Source: an uncultured Clostridia bacterium (GTDB taxonomy: Bacteria > Bacillota > Clostridia > Saccharofermentanales > Saccharofermentanaceae). Taken from it: 41,704 nt of DNA. Shown here piece by piece: positions 6,867 to 15,615 of this stretch (position 1 is the first letter of the stretch; the number at the start of each line of letters is the position of its first letter). The notes under the pieces were generated by a model that was given only the letters and a program-made list of their open reading frames with translations, was not told where the DNA came from and ran no database searches. A program made the position numbers and the translations under genes. The stretch covers positions 1-41,704 of the forward strand of contig CAMVBS010000016.1 in assembly GCA_947165785.1 (NCBI GenBank). The letters run 5' to 3'.

Positions 6867-8177
6867 ATGAATAAGATATTGGATACCAAAAGACTGTTTC
6901 TCCGCGAGATGGATATGGATGATCTCGACTCGCTTTATGCCGTCTTAAGTGACAGAGAGATAATGAAACATTACCCGTATGTTTTTGATGAGGAGAGAGT
7001 AAGAAGCTGGATCGAGCGTAACATGAACAGATACAGTGAGAACGGCTTCGGCCTGTGGGCTGTGTGCCTTAAGGAAACTGGAGAGATGATAGGAGACTGC
7101 GGTCTTACGCTTCAGAATATTGACGGTGAGATGCTCCCCGAGATCGGATACCACATACGAAAAGATCAGCAGAAGAAAGGCTATGCGAAGGAAGCTGCAT
7201 CTGCTGTAAGGGATTGGGCCTTTGAGAATACCTCTTATCCTGCACTTTATTCATACTGCAAATATACGAATGTCGGATCGTATAAGACTGCTGAATCGAT
7301 AGGCATGCGCTTTCTGAAAGAATACCCTGATGATGCAAATGAATATACTCATGTGTCAGTTATTTTTCGAGAAGAATTTGACTTGATGAAAAGAATTCCT
7401 GAAGGTATCAGAAAATTCGTAGAAGGAAAGAAATACACATCAGAAAATATAGGGATGTCAGGATCGGAACTTATGATCTTCGATGACTTCGTACTGAAGA
7501 TCGTTGACAGCCGGTTGGAGGATGAGGATCAGGTCGTGAAGATCATGGATTGGCTTGAGGGAAAGCTCCCTGCTCCGAAGGTGATCGCATATCAGAAAGA
7601 CGATAGATATCAGTATCTTCTCATGAGCAAAGCAGATGGCGTGATGAGTTGTGACGAGTATTATCTGGAGCACCCGGATGAACTTCTTAAGATACTTTCC
7701 GAAGCGCTTAACATGCTCTGGGATACGGATATTTCTGACTGCCCGGTAAGAAGGGATCTCGATGATGAATTAAAAGAAGCAAGACGTCGCATCGATAACG
7801 ATCTGGTAGATACTGAAGACACTGAGCCGGAAACATTCGGCGAAGGTGGTTTTAAAGATCCAGAGGAACTTCTATCATGGCTCATCGATAACAGGCCTGA
7901 ACCGGAACCCGTTCTGTCGCACGGAGATTTTTGCCTGCCGAATATCTTTGTCAGAGACGGGAAGGTAAGCAGTTTCATTGATCTCGGCGGTACCGGTATC
8001 GCGGATAAATGGAAAGACATCGCTCTTTGCTATCGAAGCCTGAAGCATAATTTCGACGGCACATACGGCGGCAAAGTATATCCTGATTTCAACCCTGATA
8101 TGCTCTTTGATGCTCTCGGCATAGAGCCTGATCGGGAAAAGATAAGATACTACATTTTATTGGATGAATTGTTCTGA
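6867..8177 (+). CDS. GNAT acetyltransferase fused to an APH(3')-type aminoglycoside phosphotransferase
   Basis: A 436-residue two-domain protein. Residues 1-170 are a RimJ/RimL-type GNAT domain with its acetyl-CoA segment at 101-110 (Gln-Gln-Lys-Lys-Gly-Tyr-Ala). Residues about 174-436 follow the APH(3')-IIIa pattern closely: Lys211 in Val-Leu-Lys-Ile-Val-Asp, a Trp-Leu-Glu-Gly-Lys-Leu-Pro segment, the catalytic loop His352-Gly-Asp354 with Asn359, Asp372 in Phe-Ile-Asp-Leu-Gly, and the ending Leu-Leu-Asp-Glu-Leu-Phe. All key kinase residues are present. An internal ATG at 7386 matches the natural start of the kinase, so that domain could also be made alone. Phosphorylation of aminoglycosides at the 3' OH is the family activity. 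Actual resistance is untested. Confidence 0.9.
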   Translation: MNKILDTKRLFLREMDMDDLDSLYAVLSDREIMKHYPYVFDEERVRSWIERNMNRYSENGFGLWAVCLKETGEMIGDCGLTLQNIDGEMLPEIGYHIRKDQQKKGYAKEAASAVRDWAFENTSYPALYSYCKYTNVGSYKTAESIGMRFLKEYPDDANEYTHVSVIFREEFDLMKRIPEGIRKFVEGKKYTSENIGMSGSELMIFDDFVLKIVDSRLEDEDQVVKIMDWLEGKLPAPKVIAYQKDDRYQYLLMSKADGVMSCDEYYLEHPDELLKILSEALNMLWDTDISDCPVRRDLDDELKEARRRIDNDLVDTEDTEPETFGEGGFKDPEELLSWLIDNRPEPEPVLSHGDFCLPNIFVRDGKVSSFIDLGGTGIADKWKDIALCYRSLKHNFDGTYGGKVYPDFNPDMLFDALGIEPDREKIRYYILLDELF

Positions 8178-8196
8178 AAGATGTAAGGGGAATTTT

Positions 8197-8225
8197 AATT
8201 ACTGGCCGACAAAAAATAGTATAAT
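8197..8225 (+). promoter_or_regulatory. Promoter of the diguanylate cyclase gene
   Basis: A consensus TATAAT at 8220-8225 is preceded at 17 nt by a poor -35 (AATTAC, 8197-8202). The 78-nt leader to the start codon shows no clear hairpin. Confidence 0.45.
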
Positions 8226-8303
8226 GAGTCGTGGCCATGCTACGGAAGAAATAATGCGAAAACAACAGACGATCTACTAAGCTTTTTCAGGTGAGGTATA
8301 CCT

Positions 8304-9389
8304 ATGAGCATACTAAGGATAATACGTAACTATTTTTTCTACAGCGGCATCGAGAAGGATGAGTATAATGCCATCAAGAAAGATGCATACATATCCAATT
8401 TCATAGTGTGGCGAGTCCTTCATATACTGATGGCCGCAGCATTCGCGATCCTTCTCATAGGCTCAGTCCTCAATGACCTTCTAAGTTCGAACATGGCATT
8501 CTACCTGATCGGCTTTACGTATTCCGCGATCGTATCCGTACTCTTTTTCTTTCTCGAAAAAGATTCCCTCGTTGCTCAGTTGATCATCTATCTTTCCATA
8601 TCGCTGCTTTTTGTTTTCGCGTGTCTCATAACCCAGAATAAACCTGAGATACCGGCGACGACATTCATTGTCTTCCTCCTGATCTCTCCTATGTTCATGA
8701 TCGATAAACCGTTCTTCATGACGATAGAACTTTGTGCTGCATCGACTGTCTTTCTTGTATGGATGCGATATGTTAAACCCTATGAGATCTGGGAGATGGA
8801 TATGATCAACGTCGTTATATTTACGATAGTCGGCGTAGTCCTTAATATCATCGCCAATGCTATCCGTATAAGGGAATTTGTCCTCACGAGGAAGATCAAC
8901 ATCCAGAAGGATACGGATGAACTTACGGGGCTCATGAATAAGGCTGCGCTTACAAGAGAGATAAATGCGGCTGTGAATGAGAAAGGATCCGATAAAGGCA
9001 TCATGTTCCTTCTTGATGTGGATCACTTTAAATCGATCAACGACACCTGCGGTCATGATGTAGGTGATGAGGTTATAAGTAAGCTCGGAAATTATCTCAA
9101 GAATATGTTCACGGGTAATGAGATCGCAGGACGTTTTGGCGGTGATGAGTTCGTTATATTCATCAAGGATACCGATGACAGGAAATATGCTTCTGATATC
9201 GCGCAGAAGATCGTGACCGGTTCGTCGGATACTATCAAGCTTCCGTCCGATGATCTCACATTCAGCGTAAGTGTCGGCATCGCCGTTTATCAGGGTGCGG
9301 AGGATAATTATTCTGACCTTTTCAAGAAAGCGGACACGGCACTTTACAGGTCAAAGGAAGGCCGTAACAGATACAGTTTTTACGAGTGA
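8304..9389 (+). CDS. Membrane-bound GGDEF diguanylate cyclase
   Basis: A 361-residue protein with about five or six transmembrane segments between 33 and 185, then a cytoplasmic GGDEF domain (about 200-360). The active-site Gly-Gly-Asp-Glu-Phe at 279-283 is intact, and the nucleotide-binding Asp-Val-Asp-His-Phe-Lys and Asn-Asp at 238-247 are present, so cyclic di-GMP synthesis from two GTP is expected. No inhibitory RxxD site is seen at the expected place (Thr-Gly-Asn-Glu), so product inhibition through that site is unlikely. The integral membrane part probably senses an unknown signal. GGTGAGGT serves as ribosome site. It is monocistronic by layout. Confidence 0.92.
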   Translation: MSILRIIRNYFFYSGIEKDEYNAIKKDAYISNFIVWRVLHILMAAAFAILLIGSVLNDLLSSNMAFYLIGFTYSAIVSVLFFFLEKDSLVAQLIIYLSISLLFVFACLITQNKPEIPATTFIVFLLISPMFMIDKPFFMTIELCAASTVFLVWMRYVKPYEIWEMDMINVVIFTIVGVVLNIIANAIRIREFVLTRKINIQKDTDELTGLMNKAALTREINAAVNEKGSDKGIMFLLDVDHFKSINDTCGHDVGDEVISKLGNYLKNMFTGNEIAGRFGGDEFVIFIKDTDDRKYASDIAQKIVTGSSDTIKLPSDDLTFSVSVGIAVYQGAEDNYSDLFKKADTALYRSKEGRNRYSFYE

Positions 9390-9416
9390 GACTGAACTAT
9401 AGAACATAGGCCTTTG

Positions 9417-9445
9417 TTGACAAATCCCCTATATATATCTAAAGT
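9417..9445 (+). promoter_or_regulatory. Promoter of the Pr6Pr-like gene
   Basis: Perfect TTGACA at 9417-9422, a 17-nt spacer containing an AT-rich alternating stretch, and TAAAGT at 9440-9445 as a weaker -10. GGGGGAA at 9464-9470 is the ribosome site for the ATG at 9479. Confidence 0.55.
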
Positions 9446-9478
9446 TATCAAGTATTTATTTATGGGGGAATCGGAAAT

Positions 9479-10150
9479 ATGAGATGTTTATACGAGAATA
9501 CAAAGGCGAGACTTATCTACAGGATCTTTCTCTCGCTCATCGCGGTCGGATCATTCGTTTATACTTTCCTTGGCTTTAAACCGATCATGCTCTACTTTAC
9601 CAACTGGTCTGCGTGGTATGCGATCATCATGGTATTCCTGACGCTCGCGGGAACCATTAAGTCATACGTTTCCAAGGACGACAGTTTACTTGATAACGGC
9701 ATATTCAAGATGTTCAAGTTCGGTGCCGAGATAATGATCTTTGCGACGTTTGTCGTATCTGCCTTCGTCCTTCCGGATAAGATCTGGACTTCGGGATTCT
9801 GGGCTCCGGGAAGCACGTTCAAGCACTTCCTTCTTCCGGTATTCTATATCCTTGACGGAATACTTTGTGACAAGCGTAATTCCTACAAGATCTACTATGC
9901 ACTTACTTCGCTTGTCATCCCGATCATGTATTGGGTCATTCTGGTATTGCGTTTTCTCGATCATCGCAAAGCCTGCGGCGGCGCCATCCCTGAAGATCAG
10001 TGGAGACGTTATTATCCGTACGGATTTTGCAATATCGATGACGGACACACACTGACTTTCCTGATCTGTCTTCTCGCAGGTATCGCGGCTGCTCTCACGG
10101 TAACCGGTGTCGTCCTTTATTTCCTGAACAGGAAAAAAAGTAAGAAGTGA
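9479..10150 (+). CDS. Pr6Pr-like integral membrane protein
   Basis: A 223-residue protein with six predicted membrane helices (about 14-32, 42-60, 84-98, 115-128, 138-158 and 192-215) and a basic C-terminal tail. The segment His-Phe-Leu-Leu-Pro-Val-Phe-Tyr-Ile-Leu-Asp, followed by a Tyr-Trp-Val-Ile helix, matches the Pr6Pr/FAR-17a-like membrane protein family as I recall it. No biochemical function is established for the bacterial members. It is a single gene between its own promoter and a terminator. Confidence 0.65.
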   Translation: MRCLYENTKARLIYRIFLSLIAVGSFVYTFLGFKPIMLYFTNWSAWYAIIMVFLTLAGTIKSYVSKDDSLLDNGIFKMFKFGAEIMIFATFVVSAFVLPDKIWTSGFWAPGSTFKHFLLPVFYILDGILCDKRNSYKIYYALTSLVIPIMYWVILVLRFLDHRKACGGAIPEDQWRRYYPYGFCNIDDGHTLTFLICLLAGIAAALTVTGVVLYFLNRKKSKK

Positions 10151-10240
10151 CAGATGCCGTGTAGTATGGAAGCATCCGAATTTCATATTTTTGTCATCAG
10201 CTGATCTTGAAGCCTTGATGCTTCATAATCTGCATAACAT

Positions 10241-10280
10241 ACCCGAAGGCTTGTCTTTCAACGACCTTCGGGTTTATTTG
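10241..10280 (+). terminator. Terminator after the Pr6Pr-like gene
   Basis: ACCCGAAGG (10241-10249) and CCTTCGGGT (10265-10273) form a perfect 9-bp stem with a 15-nt loop, followed by TTATTTG. A copy of the CTTTTTCGAGA-type word follows immediately on the minus strand (10283-10294). Confidence 0.75.
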
Positions 10281-10385
10281 TCCTCTCGAAAAAGTTTTTC
10301 GAAGAAGGATGGAATGATATAGCAAAATATTGATAATGAATAATAAAAATACAAAAATTTCTTACTATCTTTGAACGCATATTAG

Positions 10386-10394
10386 TGTTACAAT
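10386..10394 (+). promoter_or_regulatory. Possible extended -10 promoter of the ABC/DUF1854 operon
   Basis: TGT followed by TACAAT (10389-10394) forms an extended -10 element. No good -35 lies at 17 nt. It is 43 nt before the start codon, in a strongly AT-rich stretch. Confidence 0.35.
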
Positions 10395-10437
10395 TACCAA
10401 ACTATTTAGTATGAAGTGATAACAGAGGGTTAACTGA

Positions 10438-12717
10438 ATGCAGGATTCAAGACTTACGAAGAAGGTCTTGGACAAGCTGAAGGACTTTCATATTTCCGAT
10501 AAGGAGGTATTGATCCACAGTCCGATCGACTTGTCCCATGACGGAAATTACATCAAAGGATTTATAATCGTAACCAATGACAAGGTGGGAGTTCTTACAA
10601 TGGAACTTCCAAAGGAAACTATACACCTTTTCAGAAATGCGAACATCGGAGACGATCTGATAGAAGATGAGCCGGGTGAATATGAAGTTAAGATCTATGA
10701 TATAGATAAGCTTGCGCATATTAGGCTCGATGTTTACGTCGGGTCTAATATTTTAAGCGGTGAATATGAAGGCGAGCAAACTTGTATCGCCTGTTTCACC
10801 AATCGTTACCAGGCACAGATGAACGTTTTATTCCGTAAGCTCAAAGGTTTCCTTCACGGAGGAGAGCTCGAGGCAGACGAGAAGGAAGAGGAAACATCAG
10901 AAGAGAAGATCGAGACGGGAAAGAGCAAGCGTTCGATCTTCGGAAGGACACTTAACTATTTTCTTAAGTATAAGCTTCAGGTAGTACTCCTCATCCTTAC
11001 TTATACCGTTAACGGTGCGATCAATATCGCGTGGCCTTATCTTACGGGTAAGGTGTTGTTCGATCATGTCCTTACGAAGGACAAGGAGTACTTGAGTGCA
11101 TTCGGACTTGGTGAGAGATTCGGCCTTGCGCTTCTTGTCGTGGCAGTCGTCATGGTCCTTGTAAGACTTACTCAGGCGCTTTCGAATTATCTTCAGATAT
11201 TTGTCATGGCTAAGCTTTCCAGCAGCGCCATAAGAGATATCAAGAATGATGTGTTTAATGCGATGAGCAGATTGTCCCTGAGCTTTTTTGTCAACAAACA
11301 GACCGGCGGACTTATAACCAGGGTCTTAAGTGATTCCGACAGGGTAAGGAACTTTTTCATCGACGGACTTCCGATGATATTCGTTCACGGCATTACGATC
11401 ATCACGACTTTCATCGTTATGTTTAATCTTAACTGGAAGATGGCTCTTATCTCCTGTATCCTTCTGCCGCTTCTCGTCTTCATGACCGTTAAGCTTCGTC
11501 CGGGACTTTGGATCTTATCAGGTAAGAGACATCGTGCGGAAAAGGCCGTTAACGGCAAGGCAAATGATAACTTAACAGGTGCCCGTGTCGTTAAGGCATT
11601 CGGTCAGCAGGAAGAAGAGATAAAAAGATTCAACGGCCCAAGTAACAATCTTCGTGATGCGGAGATCGACATTGCAAAGCTTCGTAACAAGTTCGCTGTC
11701 CTTTATAACCTTGTTCAGGAAGTATCGAGTGTATGGATCTGGATCGTCGGAGTATTCTTTGTGCTTCAGACTCACGAGATCGAACTTGGTGTCCTTATAA
11801 CTTTTGTCGGATACGTTATGCAGCTCAACGGACCTATGAACTTTTTCTCCTGGGTATTCAGGATGTGGTCTGACAGTATCAACTCTGCAGAACGACTTTT
11901 CGAGATAATGGATGCTATTCCCGAGATTCAGGAAAAGACTGATCCGGTACGACTTGAAGATCCGCGAGGCGAGATCGAACTTAATAACGTGACATTTGGT
12001 TATCAGGTCGGAAGACCGGTCCTTAAGGAACTTAATATCAAGATCAGGGAAGGTGAGATGCTCGGCATCGTCGGAAGATCCGGCGCAGGAAAATCGACAC
12101 TTGTTAATCTCATCTCCAGGCTCTATGACGTTAACGAAGGCTCGATCAAGATCGACGGAACGGATGTTAAGGATCTGTCTTTGAACGACCTTCGAAGGAA
12201 TGTTGCGATGGTATCTCAGGACACTTATATCTTCATGGGTTCAGTTGCCAAGAACATAGCTTACGGTAATGAGAATGCTACGCGTGATCAGATCATCCGT
12301 GCGGCAAAACTTGCAAGTGCTCATGAATTCATAAGCAGACTCCCTGACGGTTACGATACCGTTATCGGAGCTTCCGGAAAGGACCTCTCAGGCGGTGAGA
12401 AACAAAGGATCTCCATTGCCCGTGCAATACTTGCGGACCCTAAGATCCTCATTCTTGATGAGGCAACTGCAAGTGTCGATACACAGACTGAGAAAGCTAT
12501 CCAGCATTCTCTCAACTATCTGGTCAAGGGAAGGACAACGCTTTCCATTGCACATAGATTATCCACTCTCCGTGATGCAGACAGACTCATCGTCATCGAC
12601 GGAGGAAGGATAGTCGAAGAAGGAACGGAAGAAGAATTAAGCAAGATCGAAGGCGGCATCTATAAGACGCTTCTTGATCTGCAGAACAAATCGCTCGCGC
12701 TTCAGACTGATTTCTGA
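10438..12717 (+). CDS. ABC exporter half-transporter with an N-terminal PH-like domain
   Basis: A 759-residue protein. Residues 1-140 form a soluble beta-rich domain resembling a bacterial PH-like module, followed by an acidic linker (142-165). The type-1 exporter membrane domain follows (about 172-460, six helices), then a nucleotide-binding domain. Walker A is Gly-Arg-Ser-Gly-Ala-Gly-Lys-Ser-Thr (546-554), the Q-loop is Gln594, the signature Leu-Ser-Gly-Gly-Glu (650-654), Walker B ends in Asp-Glu-Ala (674-676) and the switch His is 706; all are intact. A DUF1854 gene and a second half-transporter follow, suggesting a heterodimeric exporter. Similar gene groups are annotated as cyanophycin-metabolism-associated, but no cphA or cphB lies in this window. 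The substrate is unknown. Confidence 0.88.
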   Translation: MQDSRLTKKVLDKLKDFHISDKEVLIHSPIDLSHDGNYIKGFIIVTNDKVGVLTMELPKETIHLFRNANIGDDLIEDEPGEYEVKIYDIDKLAHIRLDVYVGSNILSGEYEGEQTCIACFTNRYQAQMNVLFRKLKGFLHGGELEADEKEEETSEEKIETGKSKRSIFGRTLNYFLKYKLQVVLLILTYTVNGAINIAWPYLTGKVLFDHVLTKDKEYLSAFGLGERFGLALLVVAVVMVLVRLTQALSNYLQIFVMAKLSSSAIRDIKNDVFNAMSRLSLSFFVNKQTGGLITRVLSDSDRVRNFFIDGLPMIFVHGITIITTFIVMFNLNWKMALISCILLPLLVFMTVKLRPGLWILSGKRHRAEKAVNGKANDNLTGARVVKAFGQQEEEIKRFNGPSNNLRDAEIDIAKLRNKFAVLYNLVQEVSSVWIWIVGVFFVLQTHEIELGVLITFVGYVMQLNGPMNFFSWVFRMWSDSINSAERLFEIMDAIPEIQEKTDPVRLEDPRGEIELNNVTFGYQVGRPVLKELNIKIREGEMLGIVGRSGAGKSTLVNLISRLYDVNEGSIKIDGTDVKDLSLNDLRRNVAMVSQDTYIFMGSVAKNIAYGNENATRDQIIRAAKLASAHEFISRLPDGYDTVIGASGKDLSGGEKQRISIARAILADPKILILDEATASVDTQTEKAIQHSLNYLVKGRTTLSIAHRLSTLRDADRLIVIDGGRIVEEGTEEELSKIEGGIYKTLLDLQNKSLALQTDF

Positions 12718-12744
12718 TGCAAGGTGATGTGATCGGAGGATAAC

Positions 12745-13281
12745 ATGTCGGAAAACGTACTTAACATATACGAGAAAAAAGCAGAGGAGATGACCTCTAC
12801 AAATATCATCACAGGTAAGGATAAGTTTACCAAGACTTCGGGCGGCTTTTTAAGTTTGGACTGTAACGGAAAGCACTACAGGAGAGTCCGTATCGTGAGG
12901 CTTTTCCCGTTCTCTGATGCACAGAGATATCTGTCGGTAAGAGATCACGGTGATTCGGATAAAGAGATCGGTATAATCGAAGATCTTAACTCCATGAGCG
13001 AAGAGATACAAAGTCTTATAAACGAGCAGCTCAACTTAAGCTACTTCACTCCCGTGATAAGCAAGATCTACGAGATAAAAGACGAATACGGTTATGCATA
13101 TTTCAGAGTAATGACGGACAAGGGTGAATGCCGCTTCGCGATCAACATGGGATCCAATGCGGTAACAAAACTTTCCGATACAAGACTTATCATCAAGGAT
13201 GTCGATGAGAACAGATTCGAGATCAAGGACGTTGATAAGCTGAGTAAAAAGGAAAGGAGGATGCTCGATTTATTCCTGTAA
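12745..13281 (+). CDS. DUF1854 family protein
   Basis: A 178-residue soluble protein. The core reads like DUF1854: Val-Arg-Leu-Phe-Pro-Phe-Ser-Asp, then Ser-Val-Arg-Asp-His-Gly-Asp, Gly-Ile-Ile-Glu-Asp-Leu, Tyr-Phe-Thr-Pro-Val-Ile and a Thr-Asp-Lys-Gly-Glu strand. Genes of this family usually sit beside ABC exporters of exactly the type flanking it here, and some annotation systems link them to cyanophycin metabolism. Biochemical function is unknown. A partner or regulatory role for the transporter is inferred only from the conserved neighbourhood. GGAGG at 12736-12740 is the ribosome site; spacing to neighbours is 27 and 16 nt. Confidence 0.82.
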   Translation: MSENVLNIYEKKAEEMTSTNIITGKDKFTKTSGGFLSLDCNGKHYRRVRIVRLFPFSDAQRYLSVRDHGDSDKEIGIIEDLNSMSEEIQSLINEQLNLSYFTPVISKIYEIKDEYGYAYFRVMTDKGECRFAINMGSNAVTKLSDTRLIIKDVDENRFEIKDVDKLSKKERRMLDLFL

Positions 13282-13297
13282 ATCGTGACGGGATAAC

Positions 13298-15457
13298 ATG
13301 AACCTATTGTATAAACTTCCTTCATCTCAGGAAGGAAAGATCCATCTGTCAGACGGTGAGAAGATCTATTACAACGTCCCGATCGACATAGATGAGAAGG
13401 GCAATTGGACGGAAGATTCCTTCCTGGTCGTTACGACCTTTAAGGTACATGTCCTGAGGGAGGACAAGATAACGTCTTATGACATCAAAGACCTCGACAG
13501 TGCTTCTTCGGAACCCGGTGTCGGAGGCGGTCTTCTTACCGTGAGCATAAACGGAGAAGATCAGATCCTTGCGCACTATTCGTCCAAGCATTTAAGCAGG
13601 TTTGCTTATATTGCACGTGGCATCAACATCCTCATCTCCGGCAGATTCGAAGAAGTTGAGAGCAGCGAATATGAGAGGATCTGTCCTAAGTGCGGACGTG
13701 TGATCCCCGGAACGGGAATATGCCCGAAGTGTTCAGGTAACGGAGGCTTCTACCACATCCTTAAGGGATTCATCAAGCCGTACCGCAAGGACTTCTTTGC
13801 CGTGTTCATTCTCATGGTCGCGGTTGCTGTCGTTACGCTCCTCAATCCTGAAGTTCAAAAACGTCTCATAAACGATGTCCTTCAGAAGGACGGCAAGGTC
13901 AGTATCGCAATGGCATTTGTCGGCGTCATGTTCTTCCTGAGCGTCAGCATCGTACTCATTAATATCGCCAAGAGTATCGCAACGGCTAAGCTCGGTTCCA
14001 AGATCTCCGCCGATCTTCGTAAGCAGCTTTTCGAGAAATATCAGAAGCTGCCTTTAAGTTTCATAAACGACAGAAGACCCGGTGAACTTCTTAACAGGAT
14101 CACTGAAGATACGAGATTTATATCTGAGTTTATCGCGGATATATTCTGTAACCTTTTCGCGGTATTCTTCATATTCATATGGGACATGATCTTCATGCTC
14201 ATACTTGACTGGAAACTTGCACTTCTTACCATATCCGTAGTTCCGATCGCGGGATTTCTCATGCTGTCTTTACGTAAGACGATAAGCAGGATATTCCACG
14301 TGCAGAACAGGAAGAATGATGACGTTGCAAGCGATCTTCAGGACGTCATCTCCGGTATGAGGATCGTAAAGAGCTATGGCAAGGAATATGACGAAGCAGA
14401 GCGCTTTAAGGTCCTGTCCGGTGAATTTGCCAAGGTCCAGATGCGTAACGAGAGATTCTGGGGCCTGTTCGATTTTGTAATGTCGTTTTTCATGGGCATG
14501 GGACTTGTCATCGTCGTGTTCTTCGGAGGCCGTGCGGTATTGGGTAATACAATGTCTGCAGGTGAGCTCTATCAGTTCATTTCCTACACGCTCCTTCTGT
14601 TCCAGTATGTCGGTTGGCTCGGAAGGCTGCCACGTGAAGTCTCAAGGCTCAAGAGCAGTCTCGAGCGTATCTATGACGTGCTCGCTCAGAAGGTCGAGGA
14701 GGAGTCGCCTGACGTGATCGATATGAAGATCAAAGGTGAGATCACCTTCGATCATGCTACCTTCGGATATAAGTCATATCAGCCTGTTCTCGAAAACATT
14801 AACGCAGTTATAAGACCGGGAGAGATGATCGGTATCGTAGGTGCCTCGGGTACCGGTAAGTCGACTCTCATAAATCTTCTCATGAGACTTTATGAGACTG
14901 ATGACGGAAGCATCCTGGTCGATGGTCATGACATGAAAGACATCAGTAAGAAATCATACCATTCACAGCTCGGTGTCGTGCTTCAGGAGACGTTCCTTTT
15001 CTCCGGAACCATAATCGATAACATAAGGTTTTCGAAGCGTGATGCGACCATCGCAGAGATCATCAAAGCTGCCAAGCTTGCAAATGCACATGAGTTCATA
15101 AGTAAGCTTCCTGACGGCTACAATACATATGTTGGTGAGAAGGGCTACACGCTCTCAGGCGGTGAACGTCAGCGTATCGCGATCGCGAGAGCGATCCTTA
15201 CCGATCCGAAGATCCTCATCCTTGACGAGGCAACTGCAAGTCTCGATACTGAAAGTGAGTTCATGATCCAGAAGGCCCTCGACAGGCTTACGAGCGGCAA
15301 GACAACATTTGCGATCGCACACAGACTGTCTACGCTCAAGAATGCCGACAGGCTCATGGTCATCGACGGTCACAGGATAGCCGAGATTGGAACACACAGC
15401 GAGCTTCTCGAGAAGAAGGGCATATACTATGGCCTTTACACTGCACAGATGAAATAA
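13298..15457 (+). CDS. ABC exporter half-transporter with a PH-like domain and zinc ribbon
   Basis: A 719-residue partner of the upstream exporter. Residues 1-118 are a PH-like domain similar in layout to that of the first transporter. A four-cysteine zinc ribbon follows (Cys129, Cys132, Cys142 and Cys145 in Cys-Pro-Lys-Cys pairs), then six membrane helices (about 165-445). The nucleotide-binding domain has Walker A Gly-Ala-Ser-Gly-Thr-Gly-Lys-Ser-Thr (515-523), signature Leu-Ser-Gly-Gly-Glu (619-623), Walker B Leu-Asp-Glu-Ala and a switch His. Both ATP sites of the presumed heterodimer look catalytically complete. A zinc ribbon between the cytosolic domain and the exporter core is unusual. 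A perfect CTTTTTCGAGAA word begins on the base after the stop codon. Confidence 0.87.
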   Translation: MNLLYKLPSSQEGKIHLSDGEKIYYNVPIDIDEKGNWTEDSFLVVTTFKVHVLREDKITSYDIKDLDSASSEPGVGGGLLTVSINGEDQILAHYSSKHLSRFAYIARGINILISGRFEEVESSEYERICPKCGRVIPGTGICPKCSGNGGFYHILKGFIKPYRKDFFAVFILMVAVAVVTLLNPEVQKRLINDVLQKDGKVSIAMAFVGVMFFLSVSIVLINIAKSIATAKLGSKISADLRKQLFEKYQKLPLSFINDRRPGELLNRITEDTRFISEFIADIFCNLFAVFFIFIWDMIFMLILDWKLALLTISVVPIAGFLMLSLRKTISRIFHVQNRKNDDVASDLQDVISGMRIVKSYGKEYDEAERFKVLSGEFAKVQMRNERFWGLFDFVMSFFMGMGLVIVVFFGGRAVLGNTMSAGELYQFISYTLLLFQYVGWLGRLPREVSRLKSSLERIYDVLAQKVEEESPDVIDMKIKGEITFDHATFGYKSYQPVLENINAVIRPGEMIGIVGASGTGKSTLINLLMRLYETDDGSILVDGHDMKDISKKSYHSQLGVVLQETFLFSGTIIDNIRFSKRDATIAEIIKAAKLANAHEFISKLPDGYNTYVGEKGYTLSGGERQRIAIARAILTDPKILILDEATASLDTESEFMIQKALDRLTSGKTTFAIAHRLSTLKNADRLMVIDGHRIAEIGTHSELLEKKGIYYGLYTAQMK

Positions 15458-15485
15458 CTTTTTCGAGAATGAAGATACAGGATAT

Positions 15486-15520
15486 GATCCGTGGTCACTT
15501 AGTGATCGCGGATCTTTTTT
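15486..15520 (+). terminator. Intrinsic terminator of the ABC/DUF1854 operon
   Basis: GATCCG (15486-15491) pairs with CGGATC (15508-15513), an inner GTCACT/AGTGATC extends the stem, and TTTTTT follows. It is a strong, conventional terminator. Confidence 0.85.
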
Positions 15521-15540
15521 ACTCCTGAAGAAGTTAACTA

Positions 15541-15569
15541 TGGATACAAACAAATGTTTGTGTTATGAT
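15541..15569 (+). promoter_or_regulatory. SOS-type promoter with a LexA/DinR-like box
   Basis: TGGATA (15541-15546) and TATGAT (15564-15569, preceded by TGT) are 17 nt apart. The spacer is filled by a palindrome with perfect 7-bp arms, ACAAACA and TGTTTGT (15546-15561). The core CAAACAAATGTTTG differs from the Gram-positive LexA/DinR consensus CGAACRNRYGTTYG at one position. Repressor binding here would block RNA polymerase. Confidence 0.75.
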
Positions 15570-15615
15570 TGTGTCAGTTGTTGATAAGAAGTTTCGGGTA
15601 TGGGAGTAAAGCGTG

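Noticed and set aside
8380..9060. Long minus-strand open frames inside the diguanylate cyclase and several other genes
   Set aside because: They lie opposite well-recognised proteins, have no family resemblance and lack ribosome sites, as expected for shadows of biased codon use.
10165..10224. GAAGCATC / GATGCTTC inverted repeat as a second terminator after the Pr6Pr-like gene
   Set aside because: The loop is over 40 nt and no T run follows; the hairpin at 10241-10273 is far better.
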